A stretch of DNA of 64,000 nt from Motacilla alba alba (lineage: Eukaryota > Chordata > Aves > Passeriformes > Motacillidae), in the NCBI RefSeq assembly GCF_015832195.1, contig NW_024037374.1, positions 3,821,331 through 3,885,330 of the forward strand, in the 5' to 3' direction. This document shows, in pieces, positions 1 to 11,280 of this stretch (position 1 is the stretch's first letter; each line of letters begins with the position of its first letter). The notes under the pieces are model-generated. The model ran no database searches and was not told the origin of the DNA. It saw nothing but the letters and a program-made list of their open reading frames with translations. The position numbers and the translations under genes are program-made.

Positions 1-75
1 GAAGCTCTGCAGAGGGATCTGGACAGGCTGGAGCCATGGGCCCAGGACAATGGGATGAGGTTCACCAAGGTCGAG
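1..75 (+). mobile_element. CR1 LINE fragment (RT region scrap)
   Basis: The 'ctctgcagagggatctggac...caggctgga...atgaggttcacca' pattern is the CR1 reverse-transcriptase 3' region. The same sequence continues upstream in the second copy at 59330-59560. Confidence 0.6.
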
Positions 76-1510
76 GACCGGGTCGTGCCCTTGGCTCACA
101 ACCACCCCAAATCCCTGGCTGTGCCCTGCCCCTGATCCCCACAGCCTGTCCGGTTTCCTTCATCCCTGCATTGCCAGGCACTTTCTGGGACAAGGGAGCT
201 CTGCTCTGGGGATGGAGGGAGGTCTAGGTGCCACCACTGGAGTGGGAGCCACAACTCATCAGGTTTGTGTCCTTTGGGGGTCAGGAACTGGTGGGACTCA
301 GAGGCACAGAAAGTTTCTCTTCATGGCCAACAGACCATAGTTGAACAGGACACAATCTAATAACAATCACACTCTTCCCTGAGCTATGTGCAATGTCCCA
401 GCAGTGTCTGATGAGTCCAACATCCACAAGTGATTTCCATACTAGAATTGATTTTAGTATGGAAACATCCTTAACTGGTAGATATTAACACAATTAAGTT
501 ATTGTATCAGGATGCTCATCCTGGAGTAGGGGCAAAACAGCTCAAACAATTCCTGATTTGCAAAGCTGTCAGTGGTGGATGGAGAAGGGAGCTCAGGCTG
601 CTCTTGGTGTTGAGGAAATGCTGAAACCAGCCTGACTCACTTCATCTCCTCCTGTCCTGGCTGATCTCCCCTCTTTCCCCTTCCACCCATTGGCTTTTGT
701 CTCCCTCCAGAACCCCCAGTGAAGAGCCTGGCTCTGTGTTCTCCATCACCTCCCTGCTGGCACTGCCAGGCTGGGATGAGGAGCCCCTCAGCCTTCCCTG
801 CTGCGGGCTGGACAAGCCCAGCTCCCTCAGCCTCTGCTCACAGCCCAAGGGCTCCAGCCCCACCTTGGAGGCCCTTCCCTAACCCTGCTCCAGCTGCCAG
901 ACATCTCTCCTGCCCTGGGCAACCCAAACCAGGCCACAGGGACCTGGATAATCCCCGGCCCTGATGTCCTGCTCACACAGCCCTGGCCCCTTGTCCCCAT
1001 GTCAGGCTCTGGGGTGTCACAGCCCATTCTCTAATGTCACACAGCTGGTCTGTGATGTCACAGCCAACTCTGTGATGTCATAGTCTGCTCTTTGATGTCA
1101 GACCTCTGTCCTCTGATGTCACAGACTGCTCTGTGATGTCACAGAGGCAGTCTATGGATCCTGTGGAACATCCTTTGCTGGAGGCTGTGCCTCCAGGGGG
1201 ACCGGGGGGATCCCGGGGGACAGGGACCCCGCTGGGCATGAACAGCATTGGACTTGTTGGGAGAAACTGTGAGGGGGAGCTGGGGCAGAGTGACCAACGC
1301 AGTGACCTGACACAGCCCTCCTGAGATGTCACACAGCCCCTCTGGGATGTCACAGCCAGCTCTGTGATGTCACAGCCCATTCTCTAATGTCACACAGCTG
1401 GTCTGTGATGTCACAGCCAACTCTGTGATGTCATAGTCTGCTCTTTGATGTCAGACCTCTGTCCTCTGATGTCACAGACTGCTCTGTGATGTCACAGAGG
1501 CAGTCTATGA
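1..1510. repeat. Direct duplication block A, copy 1
   Basis: This stretch matches 59476-60830 base for base over long runs in the same orientation, starting at the window edge, so the block probably extends left of the window. It holds a CR1 scrap, unique-looking sequence and the start of a CRE-like minisatellite. Copy 1 carries an extra internal duplication that copy 2 lacks (see 1021-1509). No exon-like ORF is convincing here. Confidence 0.85.
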
Positions 1511-1540
1511 TGTCATAACTTGACCTCGGTGCCCAGCAAG
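1015..1540. repeat. Minisatellite of CRE-like TGATGTCA units
   Basis: Short units of the form 'ctgtgatgtcacag' recur every ~20-25 bases. The segment 1021-1156 is repeated exactly at 1374-1509, flanking about 217 bp that block A copy 2 has without the duplication. The same unit family is found at 53480-54110 and 60640-60888. Confidence 0.85.
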
Positions 1541-1562
1541 GTTATGGAACAGCTCACCTTGA

Positions 1563-2296
1563 GTGCCATCACAGGGCACCCACAGGATGGCTGAGGGATC
1601 AGAGCCAGCCAGCGTGGATTTCAATGTCTGCATTGATGATCTGCATGAGGGGATTGAGTCTACCATCAGCAAATTTGCAGATTACACCAAGCTTGGTGTG
1701 AATGTGGATCTGCTGGAGGGTAGGAGGGCTCTGCACAGGGCCCTGGACAGGCTGGATCCAGGGCCCAAATCCAACAAGGAGAGGTTTAACAAGTCCCAGT
1801 GCCGGGTCCTGCACTTTGGCCACAACAACCCCTGCAGCGCCACAGGCTGGGGACAGAGTGGCTGGAGAACAGCCAGGCAGAAAGGGAGCTGCAGGGACTG
1901 CTGGACAGCAGGCTGGACATGAGCCAGCAGTGTGCCCAGGGGGCCAAGAAGGCCAATGGCTCCTGGCCTGGATCAGGAATGGTGTGGCCAGCAGGAGCAG
2001 GGCAGTGATTCTTCCCTGTGCTGGGCACTGCTTGGGCAGCACCTCGAGTGCTGTGTCCAGTTCTGGGCAACCCAATTTAGGAAGGACATGGAGGGGCTGG
2101 AGCATGTCCAGAGAAGGGCAACAAGGCTGGGGAGGGGTCTGAAACACAAGTCTGTGAGAAGTGGCTGTGGGAGCCTCTAGGGTTGTTTATCCTGGAGAAG
2201 AGGAGGCTCAGGGGAAAGAAGGCCAAGTCAGGGCACAGGTTGGACTTGATGATCTCCAAGGTCTTTTCCAACCTTGCTGATCCTGGGATTCTCTGA
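1563..2296 (+). mobile_element. CR1 LINE, truncated 3' end
   Basis: CR1 RT-region sequence ('gcagattacaccaagcttgg', then 'gccaagaaggccaatgg') leads into the CR1 3' UTR ('ggcaacaaggctgg', 'ctggagaagaggaggctcag'). It ends with the CR1 terminus 'ttggacttgatgatctccaa ... ccaaccttgctgatcctggg attctctga'. The reading frame is broken, so this is a 5'-truncated dead copy. Internal deletions remove much of the usual 3' UTR. Confidence 0.9.
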
Positions 2297-3840
2297 AAGC
2301 ACCCTTGGAGCAGTGTCAGGATGAGCCCTGGGCCTCCTCTTGAGAAGCTCCAGCAGCCCAGGTGCCTCAGCTTCTCCTGCCAGCCCCAAAGCCCATCCTG
2401 TCAGTCCTGCAGAGCCTCTGCAGCTCCTCCTCACTGCCCAGAACAGGGAGCCCCACAGGCAGACACAGCAGCCCAGATGTGCCCCCCTGGCCTGGGGTGC
2501 CTCTGGCAAGGGAGCAGCACGGGGCACTGCAGGAGCCTGCAGACAATTGTTGCAGCACTTGGAGGATGATCCTGCTCCCCAAGGGACGTTCCCATGGTGC
2601 CAAGTCAGGAACTGCAATGGGGAGTGGGGCCAGAGAGGAAAGGGCAAACAGGGGTGGGCTGTTTGCAGGGGAGAAAAACAGGAGTGGGCAAGAGGAGGAA
2701 ATCTGGATCAGGAAAGAAGAAAAAAAGCAAAGGTGAAGCCAAGGAAATGCTCAGGGCAGTTTGGGGGTGGCTGCCAGGCAGCCCTGGCTCTGAGCAACAG
2801 CATCTGCAGTGGGACAGGAAACTCCCAGCTGATGGGAACAAACATTCTGGCTGACTGCAGAGGCCAGGACAAAGCTGAGTGCTTTCCCTGGTGTCCCCCA
2901 GCCCTTGCTGGCCCCAGGGGCTGATGGCATTTGTGCTCCCTCAGGTTCATGTCCCCACAGCAACAGCATGGGGGTGCTCCTGCCTGCTCTGTGCAATGCA
3001 AACAGGGGCTCCTGAGCCAGTGCTGCCGTGCCTGTGCCTGCAAGGATGGGGCACCTGTGTGAGCTGGGGGAGAGGCCAGGGCTGCAGAGGGGGGATGGTG
3101 TTGGCAGCTGCATGAGGACGCTCTGGGACACTGCCCTGGGCTGTCCAGCGCACTGGGGATGGATCAGCCCCTGCTCTGCTGCTCCTTCCCGTCTCCCCCA
3201 GGGCCCTTGCAGAGGGCCCAGCCATGCTGTTTGCCCCCAGCCTGCCCACGGCCCCACTGGGGCTGCTCACGGGGGTTTTCTATGCTGAGCATTGGCCTGG
3301 CCGTGTTCTTGAGAGAGCCTGGGCAAGGAGCCTGCAGCCCCCAGGCCCTGGCCTGAGGCGTCAGCGCTGCCCCAGCAGTGCCCATGGCCTGTCCCTGCTG
3401 CAGCCCCGGCACTGCCACCCCCAGCACTGTGCCCAGCCCCGAGAGCACTCAGGCCCTACAGCAACACCAGGGCCACCAGGGCAGCGGGGCAGGGCCACGG
3501 CAGCAGCACTGGCAACACCAAGTGCTGCTGCTGCTGCTGGGCACAGCTGCTGGGCCAGCACTGATCTGCCCCCAGCTCTGCACACAGACATTGCTGCTGC
3601 AGCTCCAGAGAAGGCAACCAAAGGGCATCTCTGCAGAAAACTTTGCTGGGAAATCTTTTGTGATTTTTAAAGCCACCAAGAGCACCGCCCCCTCATTGAC
3701 ACAGTCTGTGGCCACAAGGAATGTGGAGAGAAACAAAATGAGGAATGCCACAAACAATTTCATTTCTTTGTGGACAATATGAAAAAAGTTAAACAAAGGA
3801 AAAAGACCCCACAATCAAACAAAAAAAAAGTATCAAAGAT
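2297..3840. other. No gene recognised
   Basis: GC-rich sequence with overlapping ORFs on both strands and no recognisable domain, splice pattern or repeat family. The ORFs look like by-products of GC content. Confidence 0.5.
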
Positions 3841-3844
3841 GGCT

Positions 3845-3850
3845 TTTATT
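3845..3850 (-). terminator. Polyadenylation signal AATAAA of the olfactory receptor
   Basis: AATAAA on the minus strand, about 30 bases past the receptor's TAA stop at 3881-3883. This is a plausible 3' end for a single-exon receptor gene. Confidence 0.5.
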
Positions 3851-3880
3851 AGAAATGATTTGCAGAAATTTGCCAGCAGT

Positions 3881-4813
3881 TTAATGTTCCTGAAAGCATC
3901 CAGTCATCAGTCTCCACACTGCAGCCTTGAGCTCCTGGTTCCTCAGGCTGTAGATGAGGGGGTTCAGGGCTGGAGGCACCACTGAGTACAGAACTGACAG
4001 GGCCAGATCCAGGGATGGGGAGGACATGGAGGGAGGCTTCAGGTAGGCAAACACTGCAGTGCTGATAAACAGGGAGAGCACGGCCAGGTGAGGGAGGCAG
4101 GTGGAAAAGGCTTTGTGCCGTCCCTGCTCAGAGGGGATCCTCAGCACAGCCCTGAAGATCTGCACATAGGAGAAAACAATGAACACAAAACAACCACATG
4201 ATAAACAGGCACTAACAGCAATGAGCCCGAGTTCCCTGAGGAAGGATTTGGAGCAGGAGAGCTTGAGGATGTGTGGGATTTCACAGAAGAACTGGCCCAG
4301 GGCATTGCCATGGCACAGGGGCAGGGAAAATGTACTGACTGGGAGCATGAGAGCATTGAGAAAGGCACTGGCCCAGGCAGCTGCTGCCATGTGGGCACAA
4401 GCTCTGCTGCCCAGCAGGGTCCCGTAGTGCAGGGGTTTGCAGATGGACACGTAGCGGTCATAGCACATGATGGTCAGGAGGGAAAACTCTGCTGAGATGA
4501 AAAAGACAAAAAAAAAGAGCTGTGCAACACATCCTTTGTAGGAGATGTTCCTGGTGTCCCAGAGGGAATTGTGCATGGCTTTGGGGACAGTGGTGCAGAT
4601 GGAGCCCAGGTCGCTGAGGGCCAGGTTGAGCAGGAAGAAGAACATGGGCGTGTGCAGGTGCTGGCCGCAGGCTACGGCGCTGATGATGAGGCCGTTGCCC
4701 AGGAGGGCAGCCAGGGAGATGCCCAGCAAGAGGCAGAAGTGCAGCAGCTGCAGCTGCCGCGTGTCTGCCAATGCCAGCAGGAGGAAGTGGCTGATGGAGC
4801 TGCTGTTGGACAT
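3881..4813 (-). CDS. Olfactory receptor, family-14-like (avian gamma-c type), intact
   Basis: A 310-residue seven-transmembrane odorant receptor of the sensory neuron membrane, coupling to G-olf by family knowledge. All hallmark motifs are present: an N-terminal N-glycosylation site (NSS), GN in TM1, LHTPMFFFL at the TM2 entry, MCYDRYVSICKPLHY at the end of TM3, the paired extracellular cysteines, SY before TM6, KAFSTCLPHL in TM6 and PPALNPLIYSLRN in TM7. The chosen start is the ATG at 4813 (protein begins MSNSSS), the usual start of this avian subfamily. The frame is open five codons further to a GTG, which is not a plausible start. Length is normal and there is no stop or frameshift. The bird-expanded family-14 assignment rests on the TM3 and TM7 wording and is less certain than the receptor call. 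Confidence 0.93.
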   Translation of the reverse strand: MSNSSSISHFLLLALADTRQLQLLHFCLLLGISLAALLGNGLIISAVACGQHLHTPMFFFLLNLALSDLGSICTTVPKAMHNSLWDTRNISYKGCVAQLFFFVFFISAEFSLLTIMCYDRYVSICKPLHYGTLLGSRACAHMAAAAWASAFLNALMLPVSTFSLPLCHGNALGQFFCEIPHILKLSCSKSFLRELGLIAVSACLSCGCFVFIVFSYVQIFRAVLRIPSEQGRHKAFSTCLPHLAVLSLFISTAVFAYLKPPSMSSPSLDLALSVLYSVVPPALNPLIYSLRNQELKAAVWRLMTGCFQEH

Positions 4814-6440
4814 TTGCTGGGGCTGCACATGGGGACCTGTTCATGGAGAAAGGACAGTGAAGAGTTAGAGGAGATACCTGTAACCAAAATCAAAGCCATT
4901 TCCTATACACCCTCCTCTGTAAAACACATGGACATGCCTTTGTCTTTAAGAAATTTGAAGTTCTCTTTTTAAGCTCCCCCCATGTCTTTCCTGGTTTTCT
5001 TGGGTATCAGAGACCTTCAGCATTTCTGCTGCCCTCTGGTAGAATAAACTGAATTCCCTGAGGCAAGATGATGTGTGGAGACTGAGGGCAGATGGTCTGT
5101 CACTTCATTCTCTTTGGAATTTCTCTGAGCTTTCTCTTTTCTCAAATGAAGGATGTTCACACTCCTATGTTTCTCTTAAAGACACCCATGTACTGCAGAG
5201 AACGGATGGATCCACCACAGCCCAGCTCCACATTTGCAGCCAAGGACTCACGTTGCTCATTTCACCAACCCCGCTGCATTTTCAGTGTCAGGACACCTCT
5301 GCCTCTCCCTGTCAACCTTATAACTCAGAGAGGCTCTAGGACAGGTTTCCATCCTGGATTGAAGCTCTCAGCTTGGACTGAAATCTCAGGGAGACTTCCA
5401 AGGGTCCTTATGATGGCATTGGATTGAGGGAGATGCAGCTCCTTCCCTGGCTGCACTGACAGCATTGCCCAGAGCCGGGCACCAGGGACAGCGTCACCCT
5501 GAGCCAGCTGTGCCCCCTGCCAGAGCCCCCAGTGCCGGGCTGCTGCTCCCAGCCCTGTGCTCTGCAGAGGGAACTGGGCCCGGGGCTGCAGAGCTGCCCC
5601 ACGGCTCTGCTGCAGCTCTGCCTGCACAGGAGGGGCTTCACGCCTTGGAGCCCATCCCTGAGGGCAGAGACTTGGCTGGGGGACAGGAGGGAGGGGGCTT
5701 GTTCAGAGGGAGGGGCTGCACTGGAGGAGCTCCTGTGGACATCTCTAAACTCTCCCTGCCACAGCATTTTTGGGTTTTGTTTTCTCTCATGGCCTGATCT
5801 TGTCTCTGCTTCCTGGAGATTTTCCTCCTGAAGGTGTTTCCCTGTGCCTGATCTCTCCCTGCCAGCACTCACAGACCCCAAATCTCTGGGCACTCTCCTT
5901 GGCCCTAGAGTAGCCTGCCTGTTTGCAGGGCACTGGCTGGGGGCAGGTTCTGTTTGCAGCTTGGAGAAAGGACAGCTCAGACTGAGCCTGATGGGTCCAG
6001 CAAAGGTGATGCTGCTGCTGTCCATGGGCAGAGAGGCTGAAAGCACATTAGGGATCTCCTGTGAACCTACTGATCACTAAAAGCAACAGTTCATATGTCT
6101 CAGGCACTTGTCAAAATTCATAATCAACCATTAATATTTATGCCCCCTCCCTGCCATCCTCCTATAGTAGGAAACTGAATACCCAGTGTATGGAAATTTC
6201 CTCATTTTTATCAAAATCCTTGTCTTGGAAGTATTCTATGTCTAATCAAAACCCCTCAGCATGTCAGAGCTTCATGAGCATTTCACCTCCCCTGCCCCAG
6301 AAATCCTCAGAGTTGTACTCACAGAGTCTGTAGGCATTGGGATGTTCCAGCTGTAGGAGATCACTCCAAGAGCTGCAGCTGCATTGTCCTGCAGCCAGAG
6401 GTTCCTGTGCCAAGGGCTGGCAGGGATTCTGCCCCAGGCG
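4814..6440. other. Receptor upstream region, no gene recognised
   Basis: This would hold the receptor's promoter and 5' exon(s) on the minus strand, but I cannot place them. Opposite-strand ORFs at 5408-6046 and 5465-5797 overlap and show no domain. Confidence 0.4.
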
Positions 6441-6444
6441 CTTC

Positions 6445-7170
6445 TCAGCACCTTCCCAGCCCTGACTGATTGAAGCTCTCTGTGCCTCTGTGCTGTGCCC
6501 GGGCTGGCTGCAGGCAGTGCCCCAGCCCTGCTGGGCTGGCAGAAGAGCTGCTCAGCAAGAGAAATGTGCTTTTCAAGCTCTTCTTGGTTACCAGCAGCTG
6601 CCTCTGTGCCAGCAGCCCAGCCCAGCTCAGCAGCACAGACACAGCACAAGGACTTTAATGACCCTCTGGGGCTTTGTGCTCAGGCCCTGAACATCAGTCC
6701 CTGAGAGGCAGCTGAAGAAACCTCTAAACAGCTCCAAGTCAGAATCACACTCCAAAGTTTCTTGGACTTTTAATGGGTCCCAGGGAGGGACACGACTGAG
6801 AAAGTGTCCCCAGGCCCCTGGCAGAGCAGAGAACTGCAGGCAGTGATGACAGGTGGGGACAAAGAGAAGCCAAGGCTTGGTGCCCTGGGGCACAGCAGGG
6901 TCTGTGCCACCAAGGGCTGGCAGGAGACACCTTGTCCTGAGGCCCTGGGGCCTCCTGGCACAGCCCCAGCCAGGCTGGCCACTGTCAGCCCCTTGTCCTG
7001 CCCTCAGCATCCCCCCCTAGCCCACATCCCAGTGGCCTCAAGGATCTGCTGGAAGGAGTCCCTGGGGAGCCTTGCTCAGCAATGGCCCTGGGGGCTCCTT
7101 CATGCTCCCAGGGACTGCAGGCTTTTCAAAGGACTTTGGGTTTGGCTTTTGCCTTGGAGTCTCTGAGACG
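6445..7170. repeat. Duplicated block C, copy 1
   Basis: Homologous in the same orientation to 54150-54600 and beyond. Shared landmarks are 'cagcacagacacagcacaag', 'gactttaatgaccctctggg' and 'gcagtgatgacaggtgggga'. On the minus strand the shared 'gggtcattaaagtcc' holds an ATTAAA, so this could be the 3' end of an amplified gene family. No coding frame supports that. Confidence 0.6.
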
Positions 7171-7640
7171 TTTCTGCAATCATGGCCTCCAATGATCTGC
7201 TGTAATTAGTCCCTGGAGAGGCTTTGTCAGTAACAACACTCAGTGGGGCTCATTAATGCTTCAAGGTACTTCAGTTATTTGAAGGTACTTGGTGTTTCCC
7301 TTTTGATCCAGACTCTGTGAGGGGTTTGTGCAATCCTGGCCCCAATTATCTGCTTTAACGAGTCCCTTGAGAGTTTTGTACTCACACTCAGTGGGGCTCA
7401 TTAATACTTTCAGATACTCAAAGTTTTTTGAGGTACTTTGGATTTTCCTTTCCACACTGAGGCTTCTGAGAGGTTTTTGTGCCATCCTGGCCTCCAGTTC
7501 TCTCCTCCAAGGAGAACTTTTCCATAGCTTTTCCATGAGGAGCCTGTGTTGGGGATGGACATCAGTGGGACCCATTCATGCCTTGAGACACTTTGGGAGT
7601 TTCCTCTGACTTTGACTCCTGGAAAAGTTTGTGCAATCTC
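7020..7640. repeat. Diverged ~150-bp tandem repeat
   Basis: The cassette 'tgcaatc(a/c)tggcc(t/c)c ... agtccctgg/ttgag ... ctcagtggggctcattaat' returns near 7031, 7180, 7331 and 7484, a spacing of about 150. Another unit lies at 11445-11610. The copies are strongly diverged. Confidence 0.65.
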
Positions 7641-7839
7641 CTCTCAGGCCCTGAGGTTCCAGGGCTCAGCTCCAAATGAACCACAGGGCTCATTAGGATC
7701 AAGGAAGTCCTGACAAACCGTGGCTCTGCCTTGATTTCCCTCTTGTGCAGCTCTGGTTCTTGTGCATGTCATCAGGAAGCTTTCTGTAGTGGTTTTGGTT
7801 CTCTAATTTGAGATTTCTCAGCCAATGCATCAATTAGTG

Positions 7840-9300
7840 TGGTGGGTTCGGTGTTGGCTAATTACCAATGCACTCACTAGAATATCTTTACTTATTTCCT
7901 GCTATGAGGTGGGATTAGGGGAAAGGCAACGTAGGTCTAAATCTTTAAGAGGGTATAAAGAAAAATAAATTATTAGTAACTAGAAGAAAGAGTAATAAGA
8001 ATCAGAACAAAACTTTCAGAACAGTTGTCCCCTCCCTACAACATTTTCTTTCTTCCTGGCAGTGCAAAGAGTCAAAACATAAAATTTTCAGTTTACCACT
8101 TCTAAAATAGTCTTTTTGCAGTTCACTTAGGGAAAGGAGTCTCTCTTTCTAGCTATGGAGACTTCAATATAAGAAAAACAATTCTGTTGTTGCCTTTCAT
8201 TTCCAGGAATAGCAACCACCTGGAAATCTGCAATCCTGAAGTCCCTCCCAATTTTTCATAGCTTTTCCCACAGTTGTGTTTATTGGCCATATCAGCTTAA
8301 GGGTTATTAGTTTAAAGATGAGCTGTTTAAGAGCAAAGGTTCTCTTCATCTATTTCTGAAATCATCTTCTTCTTCTCTCCATGAGAAGGGTCTCTTCACT
8401 CTGCTCTCTTTCTCTGTACAAACTTCTCATGGGATCACAGCTACTTCTACATTTGCTTACTTTAGCATGGAGGCTTTGCTGAACAAGTCATCTCCCCATA
8501 TTTTCAATGCATTATAGGAAAAAATGGAGTCTGATGTATCAAGTACATCCATCTCCATAGCCTTACAAGAGGATTTCAACCCCAAGGTCATGACATCTTC
8601 TCATCCCTCCCATGTGGGACTCAACTTCCTCTTCACTAACCTTACTGTCTTCATGTTGCTTCTCTCTGTGCCTGCACTTTGTCCTTTTCTCTCACTCAAG
8701 GGAGGATGGAAGCACTGAAATAGTTCATATCTCTCCCGGGGCCTGCAGATGGTTATGTGACCCCGGCCGGGCTCGGTACTTGCGGCCGGAGCTGTTTTAC
8801 CATGGAGGTTTCTGCAGCGGCTGCGCTGGGGCTGTGTCACGATGGGCCGTGCTGGGGGGAGGGCCAGGATCTCAGCAGCCAGGCCAGAACACAGCAGCAG
8901 CACGGCCGGGGGCCGATGGCTTCTCCTCCCCATGCCCAGTGGTGGCAGGTGAACCCCAACGGTGTCAGAACCTTGGCTGAGCAAACCTGGCCCAGGGCTG
9001 CTCCTGGGGCCCAGTGGATCCTGGCTAATCCCGGGCCGGTGGCGGGGCAGGGCTTGGTAGTGGCCAGATGTTCACAAGTGCAGCCACGGCCCAGCCCAGC
9101 CTCGGCCTTGCCACCTCCCCTGTCCCTATCCGGCAGCCGATGAGGCCTGGTGGGCTCCCTGGGAAGGGGCCCAGCCCCACAGCAGGAGCTGTCAGACAGC
9201 CCTTTCTGACACGGGGGCTGGGCTGACCTTGTTACCTCTTTGCCAGCCAGAAGGGAAAGACCCCCCAGGCTTCTTTGCTTTAACGTGTGTCTACACAGAG
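7840..9300. mobile_element. Probable ERV/LTR-derived interspersed repeat
   Basis: An AT-rich half (7840-8740) runs into a GC-rich half (8741-9290), with no coding frame. The layout 'gtggtgggttcggtgttggc ... tgctatgaggtgggattagg ... gggtataaagaaaaataaat' resembles songbird ERV long terminal repeats. I cannot define its ends or a target duplication, and it could be another repeat class. Confidence 0.4.
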
Positions 9301-9479
9301 GCATGTACAGTTTCCTTAGTGGTTTAACAGATTGTCAATTCTCAAAGCTAATTACTCATTGGATTTTTGTCACCAACGGAGGAAACTGCTAACAGCTTCT
9401 CTTAGGACATCACTTCTGTGCTGCAAAACCACCACAACAGCACAGAGCACAGAGCTCCTTTATCTATATGTAGTGGTCA

Positions 9480-11280
9480 AGTGCCTGAGGCCTAAAAATC
9501 CCTCCTTGGGAGATCTCTGGGCCCTCTCCAAGGTGTTTTCAATGAAAACATTCAGCTCAGAGTCTAAGAAAATCACGAGAGGACAGGGCCAGCCTGACCT
9601 GTCTGTCCTGGCTACTGTTGTCTGGGAGCAATCCTTGGATAGATGGAATCTGGGAGGCCAAATGCTAATTTTGGCAATGGTCCCTCGACATGAAGGCTGG
9701 TTCTTTTTCATAGGAACAAAGGAATAGAGCCCCAGTCTTTCAGGGACAGATACGGGGTGGCCACCAGAGGCCAAGGCCAGCCAGAGCTGGATGGTTTTGT
9801 TCTGAGAGATACCCTTGCATAGAGTAAATATTTTAGGGACAGTACCAGTTTTAGCAATTGGCATCTGAAAAGAGGGACAGTTCTTTTCCATAGCAAGGAA
9901 CGCACAGAGCTCCAGTGCTCCAGGAGCTGATGAGAGGCAGCCCCTGACATCCCAAGAACAGCCAGACCTGTCAGGTGGCCCCTAGGAGGCCAAGCCAGCC
10001 AAACCTGTTTCGTGTTCCCCCAGTTCCATGGGGCCCCACAGTGTCCCAATGGTGCCTTGCTTCCAGGAGGCCCTGAGGTGTCACAATACCCCCTTGGTGA
10101 CACAAGGCCCTGAAGGGTCACAATGGTCTCCATGGTTCCGTCAGGCCCCACGGAGTCCTAATGGTCTCTGGGCTCCATGAAGCCCCGCTGTGTCACCATG
10201 GCCCCTTGGTTCCATGGGCTCCAGTGGTGCCACAATGATCCCCTTGGTTCCATGAGGTCCCCACAGTGTCCCAGGGATCTCCATGGGAAGGAAAGAACTG
10301 AGCCCCAGTGTTGCAGGGGCAGTCACCAGAGGCCAAGGCCAGCCAGACTTTACAGTACTGGCAGATTTTCCCTGGGATCAACCCTTGGATGTACAGAATT
10401 TTAGAGGTGGAATCCCAATTTCAAACAGAGCCACCCAGAGGAGAAGGATGGTTCTTTTTTCATAGGAAGGAAAGTAAAGAACACCGGTGTTTCAGGGGCA
10501 GATGAAAGGCGGCCATCAGAGGCCTAGGCCAGCCAGACCTCTCTGTCCTGGTAGCTTTTGTCTGAAAGCAACCCTTGGATCTAGGGAATTTGGGAGGTGG
10601 AATTCCAATTTTGGCCGCTTCTGCATAATAAGAAGGACAGTTCTTTTTCATAGAAAGGAAAGCACTGAGCCTGAATGTTTCAAAGGCAGAAGAGGAGAGA
10701 GGTGACTCCTGGGAGGCCAATCCAGCCTGACCTGTTTTTCCTGGCAGCTTTTGTCATGGAGGAATCCTTGGATATATGGAATTTGGGAGGAAGAAGCTCA
10801 ATTTTGACCACAGACCCCTTTGAGTAGAAGGACAGTTCTTTTCCACTAGAAGGAAAGCACTGAACCCTAGTGTTTGGAAGGCGGGTGAGAGGCAGCCCCC
10901 AGGAGGCCAAGGGCCCCAAGAGGACCTGTCTGTCCCGGCAGCTTTCACATGGGAGCAATCCTTGGATGTACAGAGTTTTGGAAGTGGAATCCCAGATTTG
11001 GCCATGGGCCCCTGGAGAAGAAGAACAGTTCTCTCCCATTGGAGGGAAGGCCCAGAGCCCCAGTGCTTCAGGGACAGATGAGAAGCAGCCCTCAACATGC
11101 CAAGGTCAGCTGGACCTGTCAGGTGGTCCCCAGAATGCCCAGCCAGACCTGTTCCATGTTCCCTTGGTTTCAGGGGGCCCCACAGTGTCCCAATGGTCTC
11201 CTGGATTCCATGAGGCCCCACAGTGTCACACTGGCCCCTTGGTTCCATGAGGATCTGGAGGGTCACACAGGTTTATGACA
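9480..11280 (+). repeat. Composite satellite: ~187-bp units alternating with ~37-bp minisatellite
   Basis: Units near 9585, 9770, 10325, 10510, 10700, 10890 and 11080 share 'aggccaaggccagccagacc', 'agcaacccttggat', 'gaatttgggaggtgga' and 'ggacagttcttttcc', with a period of about 187. Two blocks of a shorter ~37-bp repeat ('ccacagtgtcacaatggccc' + 'cttggttccatgaggc') interrupt at 10020-10290 and 11150-11280. The same two repeats in the same order occur inverted at 55441-58010. Confidence 0.8.

Noticed and set aside
4814..4828. Five-codon N-terminal extension of the olfactory receptor
   Set aside because: It begins with GTG; the ATG at 4813 fits the family and is the first usable start.
8601..9304. 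Minus- and plus-strand ORFs in the GC-rich half of the 7840-9300 repeat
   Set aside because: No domain; the sequence has the look of an interspersed repeat.
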